The translations under genes were made by a program, and so were the position numbers. The notes beneath the pieces were generated by a model. It ran no database searches. It worked only from the letters and a program-made list of their open reading frames with translations, and had not been told where the DNA came from. 64,000 nt of DNA, from positions 1-64,000 of the forward strand of contig JAZRDO010000001.1 of the NCBI GenBank assembly GCA_045660325.1. The letters run 5' to 3'. Below are positions 26,001-35,281 of the stretch, piece after piece (within the stretch, counting starts at the first letter, position 1; every line of letters begins with the position of its first letter). The stretch comes from SVTX01 sp045660325 (GTDB lineage: Bacteria > Bacillota > Clostridia > Oscillospirales > CAG-272).

Positions 26001-26704
26001 TCCGCCTGCTTCTTGCGGTCAAGAAGCTCGATGGCACGCTTCGCCTTCTCGCTCTCCTTCTGGAGAGGTCCTACCTGAGACTCGACCTCGGTAAAAATGT
26101 CCATAATTCTGGTCATATTATCCTCGGTCTGGGAGAGCTTTCTCTCCGCCTCACTCTTCTTATGTCTGTACTTAGCAATACCCGACGCGTCCTCAAAGAT
26201 TCCGCGGCGCTCGTCGCTCTTTCTGGATACCATATCGGCAATTCTGCCCTGACCGATAATAGAATAACCGTCACGGCCGATACCCGTATTCATAAAGAGC
26301 TCGTAGATATCACGAAGTCTTACGCTTCTGCGATTGATAAAGTACTCGCTCTCGCCACCTCTGAAATAACGTCTGGTTACAGTTACCTCATCATAGGGGC
26401 AATCAAGCTTTGACTCCTCTGCGGTGTTGTCAAAGGTTACGGAAACCTCGGCATAGCCCATGGGTCTGCGGCTGTCCGCACCGCCGAAGATAACGTCCTC
26501 CATCTTTGTTCCGCGAAGAGTTTTAGAGGATATCTCACCCAAAACCCAACGCATCGCATCGGCAATATTCGATTTTCCGCTTCCGTTAGGACCTACGATT
26601 ACGGTAACGCCATTGGCACTCTCGCCCGCACTCTCATCAAAGATGAGCTTGGTCTTGTCGGGAAACGATTTAAATCCCTGAAGTTCAATCGACTTTAAAT
26701 ACAC
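23051..26704 (-). CDS. smc: Chromosome segregation ATPase SMC
   Basis: The protein has 1217 residues, a normal length. A GTG start at 26704 (MYLKSIELQGFKSF, the classic SMC beginning) with AAAGGA upstream is preferred over a longer frame. Walker A is GPNGSGKSN (about 41-49). Two long coiled coils (about 170-500 and 680-1030) flank the hinge (about 510-670, with GGSFTGG). The C-terminal head has the signature LSGGEQAF and Walker B CILDEIEAALDE. Together with ScpA and ScpB (41836-43213) it forms the bacterial condensin. Confidence 0.97.
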   Translation of the reverse strand: MYLKSIELQGFKSFPDKTKLIFDESAGESANGVTVIVGPNGSGKSNIADAMRWVLGEISSKTLRGTKMEDVIFGGADSRRPMGYAEVSVTFDNTAEESKLDCPYDEVTVTRRYFRGGESEYFINRRSVRLRDIYELFMNTGIGRDGYSIIGQGRIADMVSRKSDERRGIFEDASGIAKYRHKKSEAERKLSQTEDNMTRIMDIFTEVESQVGPLQKESEKAKRAIELLDRKKQADVSLWLYDTESYKTDIATAEERLRHSTFDLKSAEDAIEALDTRSAKLFEAAQNGRMASAQVLNLIREQTNANFSLEGEFKVNESNLAHAREMSAASAMTRDTLAANLSDEQVRVETQKSKIEALEGEKSEIQARLEAVEDEIFAIKCDIATLTKEIDTALVDIKKAEDEATDIRVRISVIENAKDSGSDRNAQILSDIEEYEAVSADYKKQSGVKERTVGKYSEEINRINDEITEKKNSLIGMNSEYGELYENVNSKTHRFDSTNHRIATIKAMEEQFEGYSNSVRFIMKEYEAGRVTTVSGARCARIYGPLSKVISVDSKYVTAIETALGANLQNIVVEDEETAKAAMFALKKGQVGRATFFPLTSMRPQSETPEMRDACGFNGYISTADKLCSYDAKFSNVISSLLGRTLVFDNIDNATVMAKAMKYKVRVVTLDGQQINAGGSFTGGSVKTAGGVLSRADEIKRLTVEARELEAAIKADNAELKKLKSNIDDTNDDIADLDNRRSLIEVLKNTEAAALEQINAKLDANEQLIARLRADYEEFISKAEQYDDDIISLTADEAEITKRIEELTALREEKNANRVEREFSLEDIEKNKTQLIISYSEKNKDIESANTMLDVSFERIRIIETDIVSHNQRIADYASQINAIEAAQIENRRAYAEGEKNLAELNAKRAEIDEGNLEFEKKTNEINALIREKMSHKEVVFQEHTRNESKLANLREAYDKLASKLWDDYELTRADAVSLGYPEVTRENHAEYVRIQTECKNKLRSIGHVDLDSVNKYREVKERYDYMSAQIDDLNKSKVELTGVISKLEVEMKAAFIESFNKINENFGITFRELFGGGSAELYLTDPENVLESGIEIKAAPPGKIIKNLMQLSGGEQAFVGVALFFAILKVNPTPFCILDEIEAALDEVNVERLAQYIKRYSDGTQFIMISHRRGTMAAATRLYGVTMPEHGISRILTLDIRDIEKNKEGEWNGIFE

Positions 26705-26750
26705 GTTTTTTCCTTTCCGCCGAATTCTCGGCAAGATAGCTTAACAAATA

Positions 26751-27785
26751 TTAGGAAAGGCTTACAAGCCTTATATTTTCTATGTCTCCCCTCTCGCGTA
26801 TCTTGATTTTCTCGATACCGAAGGTGTCTTTTATTCTCTCGCGGTTACGGCCGCGCTGACCGAGAAGCTTGGATGTGTGTCCCGAAGGGATCTCAAATTC
26901 GGCTTCACTATACTGTTTACCGCACGCCGCGCCCCTTATGCTCTCGCACATAATATCAAAGTAAAGCTCGCCTATGACAAGCTCTCCCATAGCCGCGTGA
27001 TTTGCGCCTCCGAGAACGCAGGTGTCGTCTGCGAGGTTGTCCGATGCGCAAAGACCGATTCTTATGCAATCAACTCCGCGAGCATTGAAAACGCCAAGCG
27101 CCGCGGCGCTTCTTTTTATCGCATCTTCAAGCTCAAGAGGAGTATATTCTCCATTCCTTGTCATGTCCGCAAGCTCGGTGTCGTAGAATACAACTGTGGG
27201 ATAAATTCTTGCGCCGTCGCATCCCATATCCGAAATTTTATGTGCGGTATATATCTCTTTTTCCATACTTGAATCAGGCAGGCCTATCATCATCTGACCG
27301 ACAAGATAATGGCCGCGCTCCTTGATCATTCGGCACGCCGCCTCAGCCTGTGCCGCCGTATGACCTCGCTTTGACGATAGGAGCACCCCGTCGTCCATAC
27401 TCTGAAGCCCTAATTCAATCGCGCTTACGGTGTAATTTGCAAGAATATCAAGTATCTCGCCGTCTATATAATCAGGACGTGTAGACATTCTCACACCAAC
27501 GACACGGGCACGTCCGTCGTCATCGCGTCTTACAAACTCCTCTGCAATATCAAGCAAACAGATCATCTGCTCGCGATCAATTCCCGTAAACGAGCCGCCG
27601 AAATACGCGATCTCGACCTCTGCATCGGGATGAATCGTATCAAGCGCGGTATTAATTTCATTTCTCACACCCCGGATATCAAAGCAGCTCTTTCCTGAAA
27701 TTGATCTTTGGTTGCAGAAAACGCACATATTCGGGCAACCCATGTGAGGAATGAATATCGGAATATTTTTGTGTTTATTTTTCAT
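26751..27785 (-). CDS. Radical SAM protein (Elp3/oxygen-independent coproporphyrinogen oxidase-like)
   Basis: The protein has 344 residues. The radical SAM cluster motif CxxxCxxC is CPNMCVFC (17-24), followed by GGSFTG, STRPDYI and ELGLQSMDDGVL, which are typical of the Elp3-like radical SAM core. The gene between rnc and smc in many Clostridia is of this type, but its substrate is not established. There is no HemN C-terminal domain. The ATG at 27785 is used as start; a TTG two codons upstream overlaps the rnc stop and is an alternative. Confidence 0.87.
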   Translation of the reverse strand: MKNKHKNIPIFIPHMGCPNMCVFCNQRSISGKSCFDIRGVRNEINTALDTIHPDAEVEIAYFGGSFTGIDREQMICLLDIAEEFVRRDDDGRARVVGVRMSTRPDYIDGEILDILANYTVSAIELGLQSMDDGVLLSSKRGHTAAQAEAACRMIKERGHYLVGQMMIGLPDSSMEKEIYTAHKISDMGCDGARIYPTVVFYDTELADMTRNGEYTPLELEDAIKRSAAALGVFNARGVDCIRIGLCASDNLADDTCVLGGANHAAMGELVIGELYFDIMCESIRGAACGKQYSEAEFEIPSGHTSKLLGQRGRNRERIKDTFGIEKIKIRERGDIENIRLVSLS

Positions 27786-27787
27786 TT

Positions 27788-28516
27788 TCAAAGGCTCTCA
27801 ACCGAGAAAAGCTTCAATGCTTCCTTTGCGGCGTTCTGCTCCGCGGCTCTCTTGCTTCTTCCCTCGCCTCTGCCGATAACGTTGGAATTAAGTCTCGCCT
27901 CAACGCAAAAGACCTTCATGTGATCGGGGCCCGACTCACTTACGGTAACGTATTCAAGGAAGTCGCCCTCTGCCTGCTGAACGAACTGCTGAAGCATGGT
28001 TTTCGCATCTGCGGAAAATCCGCTCGTACGAAGGGACGCGATCTCTTCCTTGATAAACGGCAAAAGAAATCTCTCGCACTCGGCAAAGCCACCCTCTCCC
28101 GCGTCTATGTACATTGATGCTAAAAGCGCCTCAAACGCGTCGGCAAGAATCGACTTTCTGTGTCTGCCCTGATTCTTTTCCTCACCGATACCGAGAAGAA
28201 GATATTTGCCAAGACCGAGCTTTTCAGAATAGCCCGAGAGCGCTCTCTCGCAAACGACCTCCGCTCTCATTCTCGTAAGTTCCCCTTCGGGACAGTCGGG
28301 AAATTCACGGTAGAGATATCTGCTCGTGATGAGGGACAGAACGCTGTCGCCGAGGAACTCAAGTCTCTCGTTGCAAAGAATATGATGATTCTTCGCGCCC
28401 GACTCGTTTGAATAAGACGAGTGGGTAAGCGCTCTTTGCAAAAGCATCTTATCGCGGAACTGATATTTAATTTTTCCTTCAAGCGCATGCTCTCCAAACG
28501 GACTTACGTGCGACAC
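27788..28516 (-). CDS. rnc: Ribonuclease III
   Basis: The protein has 242 residues. The catalytic domain carries the RNase III signature NERLEFLGDSVL (about 49-60) and a second acidic cluster (DAFEALLASMYID). The C-terminal double-stranded RNA binding domain (about 170-238) ends GEGRSKRAAEQNAAKEAL. It cleaves double-stranded RNA in rRNA and mRNA processing. A GTG start at 28516 is supported by GGAGG 8 nt upstream. Confidence 0.97.
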   Translation of the reverse strand: MSHVSPFGEHALEGKIKYQFRDKMLLQRALTHSSYSNESGAKNHHILCNERLEFLGDSVLSLITSRYLYREFPDCPEGELTRMRAEVVCERALSGYSEKLGLGKYLLLGIGEEKNQGRHRKSILADAFEALLASMYIDAGEGGFAECERFLLPFIKEEIASLRTSGFSADAKTMLQQFVQQAEGDFLEYVTVSESGPDHMKVFCVEARLNSNVIGRGEGRSKRAAEQNAAKEALKLFSVESL

Positions 28517-28530
28517 GGTTAAACCTCCAT

Positions 28531-29889
28531 TTATACGGGCTCATTGCCCTTTATCTCATATTTTTCAATAATTTCCGACAAAGCGGTAAGCGCTCTGTCC
28601 GCAACCACCTCGTACTTTGCGACCTTGCCGCCGCGCACTCTGTATCCGAGGGGCGCGATAATGCCGAAATTCGCGTTCATCGGAACGAAATTTCCGCTCA
28701 TATTACCTGTGCTGATATAATTTGCCATAGCGCCGATCATTGTCGTATCGGGGAATATAATGGGCTCTTCTCCGAGCGCACGTCTTGCCGCATTTACACC
28801 TGCGACAAAGCCCGAGCCCGTGGACTCGATATATCCCTCAACGCCCGTCATCTGACCTGCAAAATAAATATCGGGCTTCTCTATCATAGCGTAATCTCTG
28901 CCAAGCACACCGGGAGAAGAAAGATACGTGTTTCTGTGCATAATTCCGTATCTTAAAAATTCCGCATTTTCAAGACCGGGGATCATTGAGAACACTCTCT
29001 TCTGCTCGGGGAATGCAAGATGTGTCTGGAAGCCTACGAGGTTATACATAGTTCCCTCTTTATTCTCCTTGCGGAGCTGAACTACGGCGTATGCCTCCTC
29101 GCCCGTTCTCTTATCAACGAGACCTACGGGCTTGAGGGGACCGAAAAGAAGAGTATCGTGTCCGCGACGAGCCATAACCTCAACGGGCATACAGCCCTCG
29201 AATACCTTAAGCTCCTTCTGGCTTTCCTTATCAAAATCGTGAAGCTCCGCCTCACGAGCTGAAATAAGCTCGTTATAAAACGCGTCGTACTGCTCACGGT
29301 TCATAGGACAGTTGAGATAGTCCGCATCGCCCTTATCGTATCTTGAAGCAGCGTAAACTATGTCGTAGTTAATAGAATCCGCATCAACGATAGGAGCCGC
29401 CGCATCAAAGAAATGAAGCGAGCCGATGCCTATCTGCTTTTCAATATAGTCCGCCATTCCCTCGCTTGTTAGGGGACCTGTGGCAATAATAGTAATTTTT
29501 CCGTCCTCAACCGAGGTAGCCTCTTTCTCGATAACCTCAATGTTAGGATGATTTTTTATCTTATCGGTAATGTAGCCCGAGAAGATATTTCTGTCCACCG
29601 CAAGAGCCGAGCCCGCGGGAACACGCGCAAAGTATGCCGCCTGCATAATGAGTGAGCCCATTCTGTGAAGCTCCTCCTTAAGAAGACCTGATGCGACGGT
29701 AACTCTGTCCGAGCGAAGGGAGTTTGAGCAAACAAGCTCCGCAAAGCTCTCGGAGTGATGAGCGGGAGTAAACTTATGAGGCTTCATCTCAAAAAGTCGA
29801 ACGTGAACTCCGCGCTCCGCCGCCTGCCAGGCTGCCTCGCAGCCTGCAAGACCTGCGCCAAATATATCAATTGAAATTCTGTTTTCCAT
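28531..29889 (-). CDS. trmFO: Methylenetetrahydrofolate-tRNA-(uracil-5-)-methyltransferase TrmFO
   Basis: The protein has 452 residues. The FAD-binding motif is IFGAGLAGCEAAW (9-21). The conserved blocks SFAELVCSNSLRSD, PAHHSE, GQMTGVEGYIESTGSG and NANFGI are all present. The enzyme forms 5-methyluridine-54 in tRNA using methylenetetrahydrofolate, the Firmicute alternative to TrmA. The gene order dprA-topA-trmFO is typical of Firmicutes, and rnc begins 14 bp downstream. Confidence 0.97.
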   Translation of the reverse strand: MENRISIDIFGAGLAGCEAAWQAAERGVHVRLFEMKPHKFTPAHHSESFAELVCSNSLRSDRVTVASGLLKEELHRMGSLIMQAAYFARVPAGSALAVDRNIFSGYITDKIKNHPNIEVIEKEATSVEDGKITIIATGPLTSEGMADYIEKQIGIGSLHFFDAAAPIVDADSINYDIVYAASRYDKGDADYLNCPMNREQYDAFYNELISAREAELHDFDKESQKELKVFEGCMPVEVMARRGHDTLLFGPLKPVGLVDKRTGEEAYAVVQLRKENKEGTMYNLVGFQTHLAFPEQKRVFSMIPGLENAEFLRYGIMHRNTYLSSPGVLGRDYAMIEKPDIYFAGQMTGVEGYIESTGSGFVAGVNAARRALGEEPIIFPDTTMIGAMANYISTGNMSGNFVPMNANFGIIAPLGYRVRGGKVAKYEVVADRALTALSEIIEKYEIKGNEPV

Positions 29890-29911
29890 TAATTTTTCCT
29901 TTAAAGCTTAA

Positions 29912-32242
29912 TTAAGCCTCTACGCCGTCATTTTCGGCGGGCTTTGTAAACTTACAGCCGTTTGTATGACAAACGAGGACGGGCTTACCCTTCTTTCTGA
30001 AAAGGATCTTACCGCAATCGGGACATCTTTCGTTCGTGGGCATATCCCATGACGAGAAGCCGCACTCGGGATACTTTTCACAGCTGTAGAACACGGTCTT
30101 GTTCTTACCGTGCTTCATAACTACCTTAGATCCACACTCGGGACAAGAAACGCCGATATCCTTCTGCTTTGCCTTTGTCGTCTTACAGTTAGGATAATTT
30201 ATGCAAGCATAGAAGCTGCCGAAGCGTCCTGTACGAAGCACCATATCGCCTCCGCACTTATCACACTTGAAGTCCGCCACGATAAGCTTCTTCTCTTCCT
30301 TTATTTCCTCAGGCTTTACCTCGGGAGACACGGGGATCTCAACGACATCCTCCTTCTCCGCTACCTGATCCTCGGTCACAAAGGGCTTTGTGTTGCGGCA
30401 ACGGGGGTAATTGGGACAAGCCACGAACTTACCGAACTTACCGTTCTTTACTACCATGCGGGAGCCGCACTTTTCACAAATGATATCGGTCTCCTCAACG
30501 GGCACCTCAATGATCTTCTCCTCAAGCTTGCGCTCCGCCTCGGAGAGCTGAACCGAAAAGCCACCCCAGAAGGAATCGAGAACCTCGAGCATCGTAACGC
30601 TGCCCTTTTCGATTTCGTCAAGACGTGTTTCAATATCAGCCGTAAACTTATAGTCAACTACGGAATTAAAGTTTTCAAGCATAAGATCGTTTGTGATCTC
30701 GCCCAAAGACGTGGGAACGAGGGACTTGCCGTCTCTCTTTACGTAGTTTCTCTGAATAATTGTCGTGATAATAGAAGAGAAGGTACTGGGTCTGCCGATG
30801 CCCTTTTCTTCAAGGAACTTAATAAGAGTTGCTTCAGTATATCTCTTGGGAGCCTCTGTAAAATGCTTCGCGGGCATTGTCTTTGAAAGAGCAAGAATAT
30901 CTCCCTCGTTAATTGCGGGGATCTTGCCGTCTCTTACCTCGCGCAGCTCGTCGTGAGTCTTTGTCTGCTCGTCCTCACTCTCCTCGTAAATAGCCATATA
31001 GCCGGGGAACGTAACGGTATAGCTTGCCGCACGGAAGATATAGCCCGAGTTTTCAATGTCAACCGAAACGGTCGCAAGAGTTGCGGACTGCATCTGGCTC
31101 GCTACGAATCTTTCCCAAATAAGCTTATAGATCTTAAACTGATCGGGTGTAAGATATGCCTTGATCTTCTGGGGCTCAAGGTTTACGTTAGAGGGACGGA
31201 TCGCCTCGTGCGCGTCCTGTGCGCCCGACTTTGTCTTATATATTCTGGGCTCGTCAGTATTGTACTGCTCGCCGTACTTTTCACCGATAAACTTACGTGT
31301 AGCCTCCTGAGCCTCAGCGGACACACGGAGAGAGTCGGTACGCATATATGTGATAAGACCCTGTACGCCGCCGTTCTCTGCGCCTACGTTAATACCTTCG
31401 TAAAGCTCCTGAGCCACTCTCATGGTTCTCTGGGACTGGAAGGAAAGCTTCTTAGACGCCTCCTGCTGAAGCGTGGAGGTAATAAAGGGAGGAGTGGGTG
31501 CCTTTGCTCTTTCAGCCTTTGTAACGCCCGCAACCTTAAAATCGCCATTGGAGATCGCTTCAACGATAGCCATAGCCTGCGCTTCGTTCGTAAGATCCAT
31601 CTTACCGTTAGCGTCGCCGTAGAATTTAACCGTGAAGGGCTTACCGTCGGAGAGAAGCTCCGCGTCGATCGTCCAATATTCAACGGGAACGAAATTTCGG
31701 ATCTCCTCCTCGCGCTCAACGATAATTCTTGTCGCAACCGACTGAACTCGTCCAGCGGAAAGACCGCTCTTTACGTTTTTCCAAAGCAGCGGAGAAAGCT
31801 TATAGCCCACGATTCTGTCAAGAATTCTTCTTGTCTGCTGAGCGTTTACAACGTCCATATCAATAGTTCTGGGCTGCTTGATCGCACTCTTCACAACGCT
31901 CTTTGTGATTTCGTTAAAGGTAACTCTCATCGTCTTTTCAAGCGGAATGCCAAGCACGTTTGCAACGTGCCAAGCGATCGCCTCACCCTCGCCGTCAGGG
32001 TCAGTCGCAAGGTAGATCTTATTCGCCGCCTTGGCTTCCTTCTTGATTTCCTTGATAAGGTCGCCCTTACCTCTTATGTTGATGTAGTGTGCCTCAAAGT
32101 CCTTGTCAATGTCAATACCCATGCTGGACTTGGGAAGGTCGCGCACGTGTCCTACGGTCGCGATAACCTTATAATTTGAACCAAGATAGCTCTTGACCGT
32201 ATTACTCTTTGAGGGAGACTCCATTATTACGAGATTTGCCAT
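29912..32242 (-). CDS. topA: DNA topoisomerase I
   Basis: The protein has 776 residues and is a type IA topoisomerase that relaxes negative supercoils. The Toprim domain begins VIMESPSKSNTVKSYLG and has TDPDGEGEAIAWH. The active tyrosine lies in ITYMRTDSLRVS (about residue 300). Four C-terminal zinc-finger repeats follow (about 590-770), each with CxxC pairs: CEKCGS, CDKCGG, CPECGS and CPDCGK. The last is shorter than the others. Confidence 0.97.
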   Translation of the reverse strand: MANLVIMESPSKSNTVKSYLGSNYKVIATVGHVRDLPKSSMGIDIDKDFEAHYINIRGKGDLIKEIKKEAKAANKIYLATDPDGEGEAIAWHVANVLGIPLEKTMRVTFNEITKSVVKSAIKQPRTIDMDVVNAQQTRRILDRIVGYKLSPLLWKNVKSGLSAGRVQSVATRIIVEREEEIRNFVPVEYWTIDAELLSDGKPFTVKFYGDANGKMDLTNEAQAMAIVEAISNGDFKVAGVTKAERAKAPTPPFITSTLQQEASKKLSFQSQRTMRVAQELYEGINVGAENGGVQGLITYMRTDSLRVSAEAQEATRKFIGEKYGEQYNTDEPRIYKTKSGAQDAHEAIRPSNVNLEPQKIKAYLTPDQFKIYKLIWERFVASQMQSATLATVSVDIENSGYIFRAASYTVTFPGYMAIYEESEDEQTKTHDELREVRDGKIPAINEGDILALSKTMPAKHFTEAPKRYTEATLIKFLEEKGIGRPSTFSSIITTIIQRNYVKRDGKSLVPTSLGEITNDLMLENFNSVVDYKFTADIETRLDEIEKGSVTMLEVLDSFWGGFSVQLSEAERKLEEKIIEVPVEETDIICEKCGSRMVVKNGKFGKFVACPNYPRCRNTKPFVTEDQVAEKEDVVEIPVSPEVKPEEIKEEKKLIVADFKCDKCGGDMVLRTGRFGSFYACINYPNCKTTKAKQKDIGVSCPECGSKVVMKHGKNKTVFYSCEKYPECGFSSWDMPTNERCPDCGKILFRKKGKPVLVCHTNGCKFTKPAENDGVEA

Positions 32243-32274
32243 TTTTATTCTGTACTCCGTTTATATTAATTTTA

Positions 32275-33612
32275 TTATTTTCTTATGTAAAGCGCCCCGG
32301 GAAGCGAGGAGATAAGACCCTTGATCTCAAGGATGGTGAGTGATGACATGATCTCTCCCATCGTAAAGCCAAGCTTCATAAGTCCGTCTACCGTAATGGG
32401 CTTGTCAAGAGGAATTTCGTTGAAGACCGCTCTCTGCTTTTCGTTCAGAGTTTCGATTATCTTCTGACTCATATCCGACACGTGCGCCTCCTCTTTAGGC
32501 TCGGCGGTCGGCTTTGCTTCTTCCTTCGGAGTGTCTGCCTTCGCCTTACTAGTGGCTTTTCTTGAAGCCTTCTTTTCGGCGCGACGTCGCTCCTCCATAT
32601 CGGAGATCTCAGCCTTAAGCGGATCGCTCACAGGCTTCTCCGAATAATACCTTACGCTTACCTCCATATCTCTTACGGCGCGAAGGTCGATGTCCGAGCA
32701 CTTCTCCGCCCTTGAGAGCGCTGAGGTATTCAAGGTATCTCTGTAAATATAAGTGTAATTCTGTATAACATCTCTGCCGCACAAAACTGCCTGCGCTCCG
32801 TCGCGGATGAGGGAATTCGTGCCGCTTGTGTTTCTGCCGTCAATGTTACCCGGAACGGCATAGATATCCCTGCCCTGAAGGATCGCTTCCTTGGCAGTTA
32901 TCATAGCGCCGCTTCCGATGTCGGCGTCAACTATAAGTGTGCCCTGAGCAAGACCGCTTATAATTCGGTTTCTCACGGGGAAATTTATGCCTTGAGGCTT
33001 TGTAGACGGCGGATATTCGGTAATGATCGCGCCGTTGTGCGCGATAATCTTTTCTAAGGTTGCATGCTCCTTGGGATATACCACGTCAATACCGCAGCCG
33101 AGCACCGCGATGGTCTTGCCGCCCGCGGTAATTGCTCCGCAGGATGCGATGCCGTCAATTCCGAGCGCCATACCGCTGACAATCACAGCACCTGCCGACG
33201 CCATCTCGTATGATATTTTATACGCGTGTCGCATTCCGTATTCGCTCATTCTGCGAGTTCCGACTACCGCGATACAAAGATTGCGGTTAAGGTCGGGCAT
33301 CTTACCCCACACGTAAAGCAATATAGGGGGATTTTTGAGTGAGCGGAGACTCTTAGGATATTCCTCGTCGCCAAAATTCAACGTCTGCACGTTATATCTT
33401 GCGCAGTACGACGTAATCTTGGACGCATAAGTAAGGCTCTTGTCGGAGAGGAGCTCTGCATATTTTTCGCCAATACCTGCCTCGGTATAGGTGTCAAAAT
33501 CCGCGTTATAAATACTTTCAATATCCGAAAGCTTATTGTAGATATCATAAAATACGGGCGATGCCGCGCCGAGCTTCAACGATAACCACATCCACAAAAG
33601 ATCTCTATTCAT
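32275..33612 (-). CDS. dprA: DNA processing protein DprA
   Basis: The protein has 445 residues. The Rossmann-like core (about 60-290) carries VSGMALGIDGIA, VLGCGIDVVYP, FPVRNRIISGLA and TAKEAILQGRDIYAVPGN, all signature DprA elements. A lysine/alanine/glutamate-rich linker (about 340-385) leads to a C-terminal winged helix (about 387-445). DprA loads RecA on incoming single-stranded DNA in transformation. GGGGAGAG precedes the ATG at 33612. Confidence 0.96.
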   Translation of the reverse strand: MNRDLLWMWLSLKLGAASPVFYDIYNKLSDIESIYNADFDTYTEAGIGEKYAELLSDKSLTYASKITSYCARYNVQTLNFGDEEYPKSLRSLKNPPILLYVWGKMPDLNRNLCIAVVGTRRMSEYGMRHAYKISYEMASAGAVIVSGMALGIDGIASCGAITAGGKTIAVLGCGIDVVYPKEHATLEKIIAHNGAIITEYPPSTKPQGINFPVRNRIISGLAQGTLIVDADIGSGAMITAKEAILQGRDIYAVPGNIDGRNTSGTNSLIRDGAQAVLCGRDVIQNYTYIYRDTLNTSALSRAEKCSDIDLRAVRDMEVSVRYYSEKPVSDPLKAEISDMEERRRAEKKASRKATSKAKADTPKEEAKPTAEPKEEAHVSDMSQKIIETLNEKQRAVFNEIPLDKPITVDGLMKLGFTMGEIMSSLTILEIKGLISSLPGALYIRK

Positions 33613-33635
33613 AACTCTCCCCACCTTTTAAAATT

Positions 33636-34469
33636 TTACTTGCCGAAGAACTCCCACATAAGAACGGATGCCGCTACGCCCGCATTGAGAGATTCAACGC
33701 CCTCCGCCATAGGAATGTAGACCGTACCGCTTGCCGCCGAGATCGCCTCCGCGGAAAGTCCGTGTCCCTCATTGCCTATTACGACAATACTGTTGCTCTC
33801 AAAATTATCACATCCGAGCTTCTTGGCGCCACTATCAAGTGCCGCCGCATATACCGCTCTGCCCTGCGCTCTCAAATGCGAGATCGCATCCGGAATAGAG
33901 TCTACAAGATCGATCCTCATACCGAAGATATTGCCCATAGAGGCTCTTACGGTCTTTGCGCTGTATATGTCCGCACAGTCCGAGCTCATAATGATTTTGT
34001 CAACGGAAAACGCCTTTGCGCTTCTTATGATCGCGCCCACGTTCTGCGGGTCGCGAACGGATTCAAGCATCAAAATCTTCTCGTTCTCACCTACTGTAAT
34101 ATCGTCCGACACAGGACAATTTCGGTGGATGTCGTCAAGAAAATACGCAGCGGTTACCACTCCCTCGGGAGATCTCTCGTCGGTAAGACGCTCAAACACC
34201 TGAGGAATGGCGTATAAAATTTTAGTTTCAAGCGAGAAAATATCAATGCCGTAAAGGGATAAAAGCTTCTCCGACACCGACTCCGCAAGAGAGGAATCAA
34301 GCACGATACAGTGTATTTTCGCGCCCTTTTTTACCGCCTCGGAAAGCAGCTTTACACCGTCAAAAACGAATATTTTCTCCTCCTCACGAGCCTTTTTCTT
34401 CTGCAAGGATGCGATGAAGGATATGGTTTTATTCTGTCTTGAAGTGATAATTTCCATACTGTTTGCCAT
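33636..34469 (-). CDS. TrmH/SpoU-family RNA 2'-O-methyltransferase
   Basis: The protein has 277 residues. The N-terminal substrate-binding domain starts ITSRQNKTISFIASLQKKKAR. The SPOUT methyltransferase domain shows the three knot motifs: SVRDPQNVGAIIRSAKAF, VIGNEGHGLS and IPMAEGVESLNAGVAASVLMWE (residues about 249-270). It transfers a methyl group from SAM to a ribose in tRNA or rRNA; the exact nucleotide is not predictable. It lies next to rplT, the usual neighbour of this family (ysgA-like) in Firmicutes, but behind rplT's terminator. Confidence 0.94.
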   Translation of the reverse strand: MANSMEIITSRQNKTISFIASLQKKKAREEEKIFVFDGVKLLSEAVKKGAKIHCIVLDSSLAESVSEKLLSLYGIDIFSLETKILYAIPQVFERLTDERSPEGVVTAAYFLDDIHRNCPVSDDITVGENEKILMLESVRDPQNVGAIIRSAKAFSVDKIIMSSDCADIYSAKTVRASMGNIFGMRIDLVDSIPDAISHLRAQGRAVYAAALDSGAKKLGCDNFESNSIVVIGNEGHGLSAEAISAASGTVYIPMAEGVESLNAGVAASVLMWEFFGK

Positions 34470-34514
34470 AAAAATCCTCGATTTTAAGTGTTTATAATAA
34501 CCCCTATGTATGAC

Positions 34515-34542
34515 AAAAACCCAGAGAATATCTCCGGGTTTT
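34515..34542 (-). terminator. Terminator after rplT
   Basis: AAAACCC-GGAGA-tatt-CTCT-GGGTTTTT, read on the minus strand, forms a stem with a T run and ends the infC-rpmI-rplT operon. Confidence 0.85.
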
Positions 34543-34553
34543 ATATGTCAAGC

Positions 34554-34907
34554 TCAAAGAGCAGCCTTTGCCTGTTCTGCGAGTGCTGCGAATGCTTCCT
34601 TGTCGGAAACTGCAAGCTCTGCGAGCATCTTTCTGTTGAGTGTGATACCAGCCTTCTTGAGACCGTTCATGAATGTAGAGTAGTTCATGCCACAAACCTT
34701 TGCCTGAGCAGAGATTCTTGTGATCCAGAGTCTGCGCATGTCTCTCTTCTTCTGCTTGCGTCCTACGAATGCGTAGTTGCCGCTCTTCATTACTGCCTGC
34801 TTAGCCATCTTGAAGTGCTTGGACTTTGCACCCCAGTAGCCCTTAGCAGCCTTTAACATCTTCTTTCTTCTCTTGCGCGTCATAAGTGCGCCCTTAATTC
34901 TAGCCAT
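34554..34907 (-). CDS. rplT: Large-subunit ribosomal protein L20
   Basis: The protein has 117 residues. It shows the family pattern: a basic N-terminal arm (KGALMTRKRRKKMLKAAKGYWG), GRKQKKRDMRRLWITRI, then the globular part NYSTFMNGLKKAGITLNRKMLAELA. It is an early assembly protein that binds 23S rRNA, and in B. subtilis it represses its own operon by attenuation at the infC leader. Confidence 0.98.
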   Translation of the reverse strand: MARIKGALMTRKRRKKMLKAAKGYWGAKSKHFKMAKQAVMKSGNYAFVGRKQKKRDMRRLWITRISAQAKVCGMNYSTFMNGLKKAGITLNRKMLAELAVSDKEAFAALAEQAKAAL

Positions 34908-35018
34908 TTTAATTCCTCCATGCCTCGCGTATCGCGGGTCTAATTGTTAATGTTTGTTTTTCGTCTTTCGACGAGCCTTTGTGTCCCTACGGGACTTAAA
35001 TTAGTTTGAAGCTGTAAA

Positions 35019-35213
35019 TTAGCCCTGGATCATCTTTCTGATGTTGGGAGCCATAGCCTCACTCACGATACCGCCACCGCGAAGCTGTCTCTTTCTCTTA
35101 GCTGTCTTGATGCCGAGCTTATGACGGCGATTTGTGTGGTTAATCTTAACCTTACCTGTTCCTGTTGTGGAAAATCTCTTAGATGCAGCCTTATGTGTCT
35201 TAATCTTTCCCAT
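35019..35213 (-). CDS. rpmI: Large-subunit ribosomal protein L35
   Basis: The protein has 64 residues and a full-length match to L35: MGKIKTHKAASKRF, then GKVKINHTNRRHKLGIKTAK and a KRQLRG segment. The gene sits in the conserved infC-rpmI-rplT order. Confidence 0.98.
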   Translation of the reverse strand: MGKIKTHKAASKRFSTTGTGKVKINHTNRRHKLGIKTAKRKRQLRGGGIVSEAMAPNIRKMIQG

Positions 35214-35281
35214 TTTAATCCTACTTCCTTTCTTGGCGTAAGAATACGCCTGTGCTTTTGCTTATTTTATCGTAACAAATA